From Anarhynchus alexandrinus (Eukaryota > Chordata > Aves > Charadriiformes > Charadriidae): a DNA stretch of 64,000 nt. The stretch lies in contig VUYV01000046.1 of NCBI GenBank assembly GCA_008711295.1, positions 4,045,569-4,109,568 of the forward strand, in the 5' to 3' direction. Shown piece by piece: positions 28,001 through 40,000 of the stretch (its first letter is position 1; every line of letters begins with the position of its first letter). Made by a program: the position numbers and the translations under genes. The notes under the pieces were generated by a model, which had not been told where the DNA came from, did not search any database, and saw only the letters and a list, made by a program, of their open reading frames with translations.

Positions 28001-31000
28001 AGCACTAATTGAAAATATATGATCAGTAAATCAGTTGAATTTTCTCTCTTGCCTGTTTTTGGCCAATATATGTGTGGGCTTTTTTTGTGTTAACAGAATT
28101 TGTATAGCACTTAATACCTTCCTCGCATCTTTGCAGATGCTGAATGTAGTCCTGTTAGTTGCTGGACATTCTCAGCTCAAATTGAGAAGGCAGAAGTTCA
28201 GATTCATTCCTTTGTTTGAATTATTTACCAGCTTTGGGTTTATTAAGAAAATATTTTCACATGGCCATAAGCTTCGTATGTAGTGCTTAGCATCTGTGTA
28301 CAAGGTTTTTGTGCATATGAAATAGCAACATTTTAATAAAGAAATATTTTTATTTTGCAATATGTTATTTTAAAATCTCTTTTTAAATAGCATTTTTTTA
28401 GTTCTATTTTGAAAGCAGGGAATCATAGTCAACTACATTTATCATAACAGGTCTGTTCTTTTCCACAGCTTTTACCCTCGGTCGAACCAAAGGAACTAGC
28501 AAACTGATCTGCCTGATAGAGGCACACTAGGAAAGAAAACCAGCATGAAACATTTGTTAGCTTGTTACTGTGGTACTAGTAGTGAGTTACTCATTATTTG
28601 GATCCCTAACAAACTCAACTCCGTGGTTCATTCTTTTCTTCCTTTTCTATTTTTAGTAGAATTCCAATATTCAAAAGTTAATAGAGTTACAGTTTAACAT
28701 GAAAAGCGTGAAAATGCAATAAAATGTTTTTGTCTCTTGGTTTCAGCCACTTTATTTGCTCATTAAACTGACTCATTCTTACTTTGTAATGGTTAGAAAA
28801 GATTATTCAGGAGTGTGGTGCTTTGATTCTATTCATACGGCTGCTAGGAATTCATTATGTGATCCCAAGCAAAATGAGAAAAATTCTGTTGTCCTAATCA
28901 TACCTTTCCCTTCCATCTACGGTTCTGGAATTTTGTTAGCTAAAACATCTGAAAAAATGACTCTGAGTTTTGTCCACAGGTATATCAAATCTTTTTTTTT
29001 TTCCTCCCTTCAAACTATCACTCTTACCATTCACTGAACAAAAGCAGTGTAATTAACCCAATTAATTTCTGTATTTGTTGTTTAACAGTATGTGAAATAG
29101 CCTCAGGAAAACACAATTTAATAAGCTGTTTACATTTTGGGTATATTCTGATTCTTTATGAGAAGACTTTCTTTTCTTGATTGCGTGATCCTACTGTGAA
29201 ATTTGTGACAATTCCTTTTATTATTGATAATAAACTAACAGAGGCTGTTTCGTAAAGGAAATGTGGAAAAACATGTTTGTTTCCTCCCACCCCCATTCAT
29301 CCCACCAAAAGAAAACACTGCACAGGCAGTTTCTGGTCGAAGGGAATATTTCTTTATATTCAAATATCCCTTTGAAGTATTGCTGTGAAATGTTAGTGTT
29401 AGAATTACTTGGTTTTGGTATCAATCAATAATTTACAAATATATTAAGGAGTTAAATGGGGACATAATGAGACACTTTATACCTATAAAGCAGCAATATT
29501 TTCTAAAATCATAGAAATCTACAGAGAAAAAGATAGTTGAGAAAAGGCATATATCAAGGAATTTATCTACTGAAACTAAAGAAATCATTAGCAGGCACTG
29601 GAAAGCAGGGGGCTCTCGAGACAGAGCATAATTTTCTGTAACCTGGAAACTAGAAGCTGGGGCAAAAACACTGCTAATGTGACTCCATAGAAAGATGGGT
29701 TACTAACTGTGTTTAAGTTCCGTTTGCTATGTGGCTGTTGCTCATTCTGGGTATTGTAAATAAGAATTTCAGATTTACAGATGAGCATCAAGTCAGTAAC
29801 AGCTGTCAGCATACACATTTCTGCCTCAGCATGCCTGAGAAATCTAAACTAATTCCTACATACCTTGTTTCCTTCTAGTTTTCTATCTGGTAAAGAGCTT
29901 GCAGTTTATCCAGGTGCTAGTTCCATGATCAGTCCTAACTATGCTACTTTAGCTTGTGCCCTTCACTTTTTTTTAAGGATCGGCCAGCACCCTTTAACCC
30001 TTTGTTCCATTACGGTAAGACCATGGGAGACAGATTTGTTTGAATCTCAGCTGAATATTAATAAAATATTACTGAAATTAAAACACCGCGATTTCCATGT
30101 AGCATATCTTTCCACTACTTTTGCTATTTGCATGTCGTAAACAACTCTAGACACTCTACAGCTTTGCTGTTGCTGGGTTTTATTTATATATTGTTTCCCT
30201 CTCTCAGTAGAGCAGCTACAGCACGTTATGAATATACATTGAGTTACTTATCCTAAAGATTGTGTCAGATGCTTTATATTCAGAAATAATCGCAAATTCA
30301 CTGGATTAATTTATAATTTCCTTTCTTCAATCCGTTTTTGCTTTCCGTACTGATTACCTCTGGAAAGTTTGCATAATGCCTTAATTTGCCAAGAATATTT
30401 TCTCTGGCCTGCATTTTCTACCACTTCATCTAATATAAAGAATTTTTGTTATTATAACTTGCAACCCTCTGTTTTTATTTTTATGCTGCTAATTCTTTAT
30501 GTATAAGCATTTTTATTTTATTTTAATTTTTTTAGAATTTCAGTAAGAAATTCCTCATTCACTTTAAGGAAGAAATAGCTTCAAGGAACAACTTTAGTTG
30601 ATTACTGATTATTCATTCTTATTTCAGATGAGAGCTTTGAATACAACTATTACGTTGCTTTCTATTTAACAAGTCCCAAAGTTTTCCTATTTAAGAGGCT
30701 GAAGACATTTTGAACAGCAGTAGACAGGATGATTTAGAAGTGCAGGTCTTTAAAATGAAGAGTTACATGTCAGGAGTTAGGTTGCATCAAAGAACTGTTT
30801 TGAACCTGAAGTTGTCTTGAATCTACATTGAAAAAGCAAAGTATGTTTCTGGCTATTGATTCAGAATAGCGGTGGAGAAAAAAAAAGCCTTAACCAGAGA
30901 GACTGTTGGAAGACTTTCCATTCAATAAGATGGATAACAAATCTAGTACTAGGAGAAATAATCCTAAAGTCGTCAGAAAAGTTACATATGGAAAGGAGAA

Positions 31001-34000
31001 AAATAATTTATTCATTAATGGTGAAATATTAAGAAATTCATCAACATTTGTAGAATTTCCACAAAAAACCTTAGTAAAGTCAAGATAATTTAGGAACACA
31101 AATGTTTCTGAGATTCCATTTTTAAATTTTGAATTTTTATTTATTTTGTCTATTTTCTCTGTGGTAAGTACCACAGTAGTTTTATTTAATCGAGGGGGGA
31201 AATGTTCCCTTTTAGGGACTCATGCAGCATGTCTTGTTTTGATATGTATTTCTTTCTATAGTAGCATTAATTCTTTCTTGTAGCGTTAGTGACTGTGTTA
31301 CCTGCATTTCTTTTGTACATAGTTACATTCTTTTTGATGTTTGCTCTTTAGGTAATGATTCTGACGTTGACCTTGACAGGAAGGAAGATGAGCGAGAAAA
31401 AACTCCAAAGAGGCCGAGAGTTCAGAAAACAGAGAAAACTCCATCAACTAAGGAGACTGAACAGGTTTCAGGAGCTAAAAATCCTATTATAAGCGTGGTT
31501 TTGACAGCTCATGAAGCTATTCCAGGTAATGAGAATCACTGATTATATAATCAAATTCTTTTTTGTCCATGCTGATACTGTATGAAATAGTCATTGGTCC
31601 AAGGCTGAACTGCTTAGGATATTTATTACCTGAAAAATATTTAGTAGTATTTGGTTATCTTGATACAGAATCTCTGCATCTGACAGCTACATCATTTTAG
31701 AACTACCGTTACATATCTTCATGGGTATGAGAAATGCTGGACCTGGGTGTAATTATCTACATTAATATCAGTTATTTTTAGTCTGTGAATGATTTTAAAG
31801 AAGAAACTGAAAAAATCAGTGACCAAGGAAAAGGAAAGTATTTTTTCCCCATAATATCTTTATTTTGGCTCTTGGTTTGTGTGTATATTTATGATAAATG
31901 TAGATTTGATTATGAAAATACAAACAGCTTAGTATATGTATAACTTAATATTTATGCATACAAATAGTTTGACAGAAAATATGTATACATATTTGAAAAT
32001 CAAGTAAAATTCCTGTGTGATGACTAAAGGATTCTTCATCCATAAATTTCTATAGTGCCTTTTCATCAAAGGATTTTGGAATAAATTCAGACTATTTATT
32101 TTAAAAATAGATTTGCCTTTGCCTGTTTATATAAACCAGTTACTCACCTGACTGACAGGATCCCTTTTGAATAGTTCTGTGCGATATTTTCAGCTTTATA
32201 GCTTTATTGTTCTCCTTTTCATTATTGCTAACACTTCTGAATATTTGTTTTGCTTATAGTTCTCAGAACAACTAGAATGTATTTATTTATTTTACTGTTG
32301 TGGGTAGGAAGCTAGCTGGATTTTCTGTGTTGTTCTTTAATATCTTTTGATACTGAGATCTGTGATATGCTTCGACTTTGTTTGCTAAAACACATTTCTA
32401 ATTGTGATGGTAGAGGAAACTGGATGAGCTCACCTACGGATATCCTGTGTGCTTAGAAGGGAAGTAAAAAACGCCTTCACGCTCGTTGTTTGAGAAACAT
32501 CACACAGGGTTTTGGACTTACACTGAGCTGTTAAAAATTTGGTCTTGCAATATTATAAATACGAGGGAAGGTGGAAGAGGACTGGTGAGCACTGGAAATG
32601 TGGAAACCTGTCTTCAGGGTGTTTTGATATCCTCACTGTTTTGTTTCACTAAACACAGGCCCCTTTCTCTCGTGTGATGCAACCCTGGGCTCTTTCCTAG
32701 CTGTTGCTAAACACTCTGTCTCCCACCCCTGTTGCCTCTCTCCCACTGCATGTGGCTTCTCCCCCATCCTGGTGCCCATACCGCTCACGTGAGGCTCCCC
32801 TCGTGTCCTACTCCTTCATCTGGGCAAAGGGGAACATGCGATGGCTGGTTAAGGGGCTCATGGAGGTGTTCGTAAATGGGTTCATATAGATGTTAGTTTA
32901 TGAATCTATACACATGTCCTTCCTTCCTCGGGGCTTTTGGGAGCAGCTGTAATTGGGGTCTTCTCTCTCCAGGTGCTAAATTTTATGAAACTTGTAAGAA
33001 TTTTTGTCTTTGAGTTCTTTACATTTCTGGCAAGCACTAAAACAATTTTTGAGAGAGGGAGGAAAGATGTGGTAGACAGTGCAATTAAAGACACATTTTC
33101 TTAGGAAACTAGCCTAAAGAGGCAAACAAAATAGTAATAAGTACAGATAGCGAAGAAAATGCAGTAGGCATGTGATGCGGGAGAGGAAATGAAAATCTAG
33201 AGGAGATTGTTGCCTTCATTACTACCTAGTAAAATTTTTCTTTGGACAACAAAAAGGTTGGTTTTTCTTTACACATGCTTTTTGAGTGACTCAAAATATG
33301 AAAACAACTTCAACTTTGGAGCTAATAATGCATAGTATATGTTGCATTCAAAAGGCTTTAATGAACCAAAGAGATTTACACTCAAATGTGAACCCACAGC
33401 TATTTTTGAAAGTACTCACATTTATTTGGTTAACAATTAGTAATATTACTATGTTCAAGTTCCCAGCTAGAATATATGTAATACAAAAGTCATTGCTGTT
33501 ACGACAGTTATAAATTATCATCCTACTTTTCAGAATTTGGAAATTATAAAGGTATTATATGAGTGGTTAACTATTTGAAGATTCAAAGGAAAAATACTTC
33601 ATTTAATACAGTTACATTTTAATTTATTTTTCATGCTTTTCCTTCTAGTTTTTTTCATTAAATTCCATGGTCTAACTAATTTTTAGTGTGACTGGCAATT
33701 CTTAGGCTGTTCCACTTCCTCAGTAATACTTTAACACTGGAGTTTTTATAAAGATCTTTCATAGTCTTTTATTCCATTTTTCTGGACTTTTATTATCCGT
33801 TGAAGAGGTGAGTTATTGCTATAGACTGCTGTTGAAGAATATAAATAGATAAAACATTTCTCCCCTCTCCCCTGCTTTCTGTGTGCTGCTAGATCATCTG
33901 TAAAGTTGAGTTGAAATAAAGCTTAGAAATGCTTAGGCACTATTAAAGTTAGTAATCTTCCTGCAAGCATGAGCATTCTGTAGCCAGCTGTTATCTAGCT

Positions 34001-37000
34001 TTAAAGATGCATGGAAATATCCCATTTTGTGTCCAGTGCAGTAAAATCCTGTTGAAGATGTCAGATAAGCATTCTATCAATTAGAAAAACAGAGAAGGCT
34101 ATAAGAATTAGTTGTATTTTATCCACAGTGTAGAGGAAATATTCAGATTGCATGTCTCCCTTCTTAGATGAAAGGTGCTTTTAGGAGTATTACATAAACA
34201 GTTTCCTGTAATTTTGCTATACGCTATTTAAGCTTGGGATGGTGCTTTACATTATGCGTTGAGTATATTATGACTAAATTGATCTCTTTAAAATCCCTTC
34301 AAACAAACAGATCAGTTACTTTTTAACTTCCCTGAAAAGGACAGTTGGACAACATTGATTTTTCCCCGTGTTCCTTTTCTATCATGTTTACTTGTGAGGC
34401 AGATGAAAGGTAATAGATTTACAGCTTCAGAAATTTGAAAGTTTGCATTAACCCACAGAGTAAATACAGGTTGAATAAAAGTGGTAGATTTTTTTTTCTG
34501 CACAGGTGTTGAGCTATTTTGACAGGCTGGAGAGGTGGGCCCATGCCAATCTCATGAAGTTCCACAAGGCCAAGGGCAAGGTCCTGCACGTGGGTCGGGG
34601 CAATCTCTGTCAGATACAGGTTGGGTGATGAGTGGATTGAGAGCAGCCCTGCAGAGAAGGACTCATTGGATGAGAAGCTCAATATGAGCTGGCAATCCAT
34701 GCTTGCAGCCCAGAATGCCAAACGTATCCTGGGCTGCATCAAAAGAAGCATGTCCAGCAGGTCGATGGAGGTGACTCTACCCCTCTGCTCTGCTCTGGTG
34801 AGACCCCACGTGCAGTACTGTGTTCAGCTCTGTGACCAACATAAGAAGGACATGGACCTGTTGGAGTGGGTCCAGAGGAAGCCACAAAGATGATCAGAGG
34901 GCTGGAGCACCTCTCCTATGAAGACAGGCTGAGAGAGTTGGGGTTGTTCAGCCTGGAGAAGAGAAGGCTCTGGGGAGACCTTATAGCAGATTTCCAGTAC
35001 CTATAGGGGGCCTACAGGAAAGATGGGAAGGGACTGTAGTGACAGGACGAGGGGTGATGGTTTTAAACTGAGAGAGGGTAGATTTAGATATTAGGAAGAA
35101 GTTCTTTACTGTGATTGTGGTGAGGCAGTGCAACAGGTTGCCCAGAGAAGCTGTGGAGGCCTTATCCCTGGAGGTGTTCAAGGCCAGGCTGGATGGGGCT
35201 TTGAGCAACCTGGTCTAGTGGGAGGTGTCCCTGCCCATGGCAGGGGGGTTGGAACTAGATGGTCTTTAAGGTCCTTTTCAAGCCAAACCATTCTATGATT
35301 CTAAAACTGGAGGAACCCAAAGACCTTGAAGTGAGGGCACTGTGTTCATGAACGTGCGTGCCTTGTATCAGATTAAACGAAGTACAGTTTTTCATAAGTA
35401 TCGCAATTACGAATGAGATTGAATAACTACAATTATACACACATCTAAAAATACTTTGTTGTGAATTGCAGATACTTTTATTCATAGTCTATTTTTAAGA
35501 ACCAGTGCATAAACTCTGCCAAATATTCAATCTTCTGTTTTTTTATGTATTTTACTGCCCATTTTTAAATTCTGTAACATTATCAAGGCTTCTAAATCCA
35601 ATTTATTATTCATGCTCAATTAGTTTGATTCAGGAGAGATTCTACTTTGAATATCTAAATTGTTGTTTTATGTGAGTCCTGTAGTATTTTAAAGACTCAT
35701 CTTGTTAGTAGGAGACTTGTTTTAAGTTCCTGTAACGATGGTCAATGGTAGAATTCTTTTTTTCATTTTTTAATTTTTTTTGGTAGAGGTCAAGATATAC
35801 AAAAATAGTGTGAAGTATTTAAATTTTTGATGCTAATTATTTCTTTTTTTATTTCTAAAGGAGTTGGATTTTTTTCTCCTACAAATTCTTAATACAACAC
35901 TCTGGAGGTTTTTCTCTCCCCAGTTTCCACTGAGGAACCACTATCTCCTGCTGCTATACCTTGTGCTGTAATTTATCAACACTTGGTTCCTTCTGCCATC
36001 AAGATTTTGGGAAGCAGGGAAGAAGTGGAAGAATGTCCTTTTGCTTACTGTTTTGGGGCTGGCTTGGTTTAACTGATGACAGTCTTTTCTGTTAAAGTGA
36101 TAACAGTCTTTTCTGTTGAAGATGACTTTTTTTTTTGTAGCTCATGGAATGATGATTGTGGGTTTATGACACATCTGAATGGATTTAATATCAGACTGTT
36201 GCCAAGGGAGCTTTCCTGCTTGTCTCTTATTTCCCAGTTCACTTCTCCTTTCTTGCACCAGCAGTGGTGCTTGTGTCAGCCTGCGGTAAACTGATTCAAA
36301 AAAGTGGCAAAATAAACACACATACATGTGCATATACACATACCCATTTTCTCTGTCAGAGAATTTTTTTATTTACCAGTTTTGCTTACTGAACTGTCTC
36401 ACACTGGGGCCACACGAGTTTGGAAAGTTGGAAAGTGGTGATAAAAGGAGTCTTTCAGGGGAAAGGAAGAGGATTGTGGCTACCCCTTTTCAAAGTAACT
36501 GACTTAAGTCATTAAGCTCAGTAGTATAGACTGCCGTCCTCACATTCTACCCCCCGGCCACAAATTCCTGTCCTTTGGAGCGTTGTACGTGTTTATGCAG
36601 TTGTGTGGTAAAACACACTAGAAAACTAACTGTATATTTGCAGAAGGAGACACATGGTGTAGATTTTAGCCAGATCCATTCTCTGATCCTCTTCGTCTTC
36701 ATAAACTCATGTGCTGTCGCTTTAAAGGCATCACGAACATGTAGTTGAGTGGAGGGCTAGAGAAAAGAAGCTAACCTTGTGACAAATGTGGAATTAAGCA
36801 AGGTTAGGAAAAGTAAAGCTTTCCTCTCTGAATGCGAGCAGGTATCTAGATTACCATGGTGTTACAGATTGATTTAGCTCAGCCAATCTGATGTCCAGCT
36901 CCGTTGAAAGGGGCAGTAATCTTCATCCCACTATACACAGGTCTGCGTTTGTGTTTCATTGTCCAAGTTAAAATGTGTTTAGCCTCATGGTGAACTAACC

Positions 37001-40000
37001 TATAAAAATATTAAAAGGTTCTGCTTTTTTTTAAGCTTTATTTTGGGAGTAAGGGGTAGGTTTTCATGGGGAACATTAAGCATTATGGCTAGGATTAGTT
37101 TCTGTTGGTTTCACTTTCAAAACTGTCTTACAAGGGGTCATCTGCGTTTGGAGCACCTTCCACAGCGTATCGTAGAAGCTGAGAAAATACATTTGTTCAA
37201 AAAAAGACTGTCAGAAACAAATATTCACTTCATACCTTTAACAAATTATTTCACCTATACAGACCACTGTACCTATGTTATGAAGTTTTTTTTAAACTTA
37301 TAAAGAAAAAAAAAATGCCACAGCCTTAAAGATTGATCTGGTTGGATCAGTTGTCCCTAAAGGCAGTTTGCAGCATCTGTATGGGAAAGAAATAAGAAGC
37401 TTAGTATGTAAAGCCTCCCAGATTCTGACAGCCATTGAGCTGGTGGTTGCATCTGGATCATCATATTTAATACATATCTATTAATTTGCCTAAAGACCTT
37501 CTTAAATTCATTTATATTTTCAGTCTTTGTGCATTGTGCAGTAATTGTTCCATAATTTAATTACACACAGGGTAAAAGTGTATATTCTTCTGTTTTGTTT
37601 TAAGCCTGCTGACTGCTTGTTTCTTCAAACTGCTCTTTTTCGTGGTTTATGAGATAGAAAATGATTATTCACACTTTTTTCACTAATTTTCACTCACTAA
37701 CTTCAGAGGTCTTTCTGATACTCTTCTTGTATTTATGTCTCTTCCAGGCTGGAGGTCTGAGACATGTATCCCTTTTCCAAACAAAATATGTCTGTTTTGC
37801 TTCTGTTTTCTAGTTCTTCTATATCCTTTTTGTTGCCCATACTTGAAGTTGTAGGAGGTTCAAGGAATGTAGTTGGATTTTAGTAGGAATTTGGTTGATG
37901 ATGTCTCCTGTTTTATTTCTGATCCATTCCTAATAATTCCTTCCATTGTGATTACTTTTTAGACTGTTGATAAATATTGGAGAGCTGTCTGGTGAAGGTC
38001 AAGCCACTTTTAAAGGGACAGACTGTAAGAGATTAGAGGCCATCACTGATTTTGATCCAGAGATAAGGCACACTGGGTAATGCTTATCTCTAGAAGTTGC
38101 TGTTGGAATGTCATGAGGAGCTCAAATCTTATTACTCTTAAAGCAGATCTGCTTAGAACAGATGATATTGACTGAAAAAATGAAAGCAAAAGGCATAAAT
38201 AAAGTCTGGTAAACTAAAGTCCATTCTGCTTTTAAAATAGAGATATAATAGTGCTGGAGGAAGGGGTTTTTTTTTGAAAGAAATGATCAGTACAGTTAAC
38301 CTCTTTTCTTCCCCCTGGTATTTGTATACTCTGACTTCTTGAAATGATTGTCTAGAGAAACAGTTAGGAAAACTTTTATCTTCCTTATTGGCATATGATA
38401 TTTTTAATGGAAAAACAGACCTTATATCTATTTGCCGTGCTCTTACACTTTTCCCTAGCCTGTGGCTGCTTTTAGAGACACAAATGTTGAGGGCATTTTC
38501 TTGGGATGTGGGATACATGGGTTCACTACCCATTGGGTTGGGTAGAGCTTAGAATCCAGGTTTCTCACTTCCTGGACGTACATGTTAGTCATTAGTTTTG
38601 ATACAGTAGTGATTGCTGTGGCTACTGGTCCATTAGTAGCCCATACTTAGGCAGTATCTCAAGTGGATGGAGGCATCTAATGTTTCTTAATGCTTTGGTA
38701 TCTTCTAAAGATAGGAAGTAACCATGTAACATGAGGGGGTGTGCATTGCCCACTGCGAGCAAGTACTCTGTCGCTATGTTTGAAGAACTGGATCTCCCTC
38801 TTTTGGTTTTTAGAGGCATTTGTCTCTCTACTAACTGCATAGGGAATCTAGAGGCAGTAATACTAGGATGACCTGGAGCATTCTACCCACTCCAAGTGTA
38901 CAAAATACTGGTGATTTAGTACTTGCCTAGTTCACCTAATTTAGGTGATTAAAATTTTATACTGGTAGCACAAAAATCTATTAAACAGTTCAGCAGTCTT
39001 TTCAGGAAATGCTCAAACATCCTGAAAGGCAGACAGGCGCAGAGGAGGTTCAGTGCAGAGTGTTTAATAAGGACCTTTGTCTCCCATTCAGGAAATGGGA
39101 GGCCTGAAAGAGGTAGCCATGCATATAGAGCAGTTTAAGATGTTTTCTTTAAACTGAGTTAATCTAAATATAGAAAACTTTGCTTCTATTTTAAAAATAC
39201 TGAAATATGGAAACACTGGTCTGGTGTCTAATGTCTGTTTTATCATCTTTTACTGAACCCACTGATTGAACCATCTCTCCTGTATTGTAATGACAAGCTC
39301 CTGTCTCACTGGGCTACTACAGTGCAATTTGGGAGATGCAGTCCTGCTGGAGAATCTGGCATTTGTGGGAGAGGGAGTGACAGGATGAATAGAAGTGATA
39401 GTGTTCTGGTAACATTTAGGTTGAAAACTTGGAAGATCGATTCTGATCAACTGGCAGAATCTTTAGTACAGAACTGAAAGTATTATTAAAAAACAGTAGT
39501 CCAAAAAGCCACTTTTAGATCCAGCCGGTTCAGTCAGCAACAGAGCTATTACAGTCTGTTTATTTACAGAGTTGGCCGATGTCCCATCTTTTACAAAAAG
39601 CTTCAGTAGCCTTATGTACTCCCAAATGGCCTCTTCTCAAAATATCTCCTTTCCCACTTCAAATCTCTCTGAAGGACCCACAGGGTCTCCATCTTTCTCT
39701 CTTGTCTTGTCTACAGCACTGCTTTCCTCAACTTGAAGTCCCTAGGTCTTTCACACATGTTGCTGGGTAACCCCCACTAATTACTCATTTTTCCCATATA
39801 CTGTACCTGCCTTTTTCCAGATGCTTTTGCTGTTCTGCAGGCTGAAAGTTTTTTTAGGAAAACTAGGTTTAGTAATTTGCTAACCAGCTAGTTTTCTTTG
39901 GACTGTGTACTCGCTGTGGTTTAGTTTTGTTGTTCTTACAATTGTTGCTTTAGAGACTTTATGTTAATACTGCATATATTTTTGTAAATAATATCTTCAG

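Larger units (their letters stand above)
20732..31351 (+). other. ZFAT intron 3 (10.6 kb)
   Basis: This phase-1 intron contains two adjacent CR1 pieces (about 21295-21545), a long minus-strand CR1 copy (about 25217-26070) and an N gap after a T21 tract (27555-27587). The stretches 21550-25200, 26080-27550 and 27590-31350 showed nothing recognisable, including on inspection of the ORFs at 26185-26617 and 28756-29037. Confidence 0.8.

Noticed and set aside
28756..29037. 93-codon frame preceded by a TTTCAG acceptor-like sequence in intron 3, as a possible extra exon
   Set aside because: No fitting donor at the end, no resemblance to ZFAT or other proteins, and exons 3 and 4 already join in frame.
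38153..38533. 126-codon minus-strand open frame in intron 4
   Set aside because: The composition is that of random AT-rich DNA, with no conserved motif, no good start context and no splice signals that would include it in a transcript.
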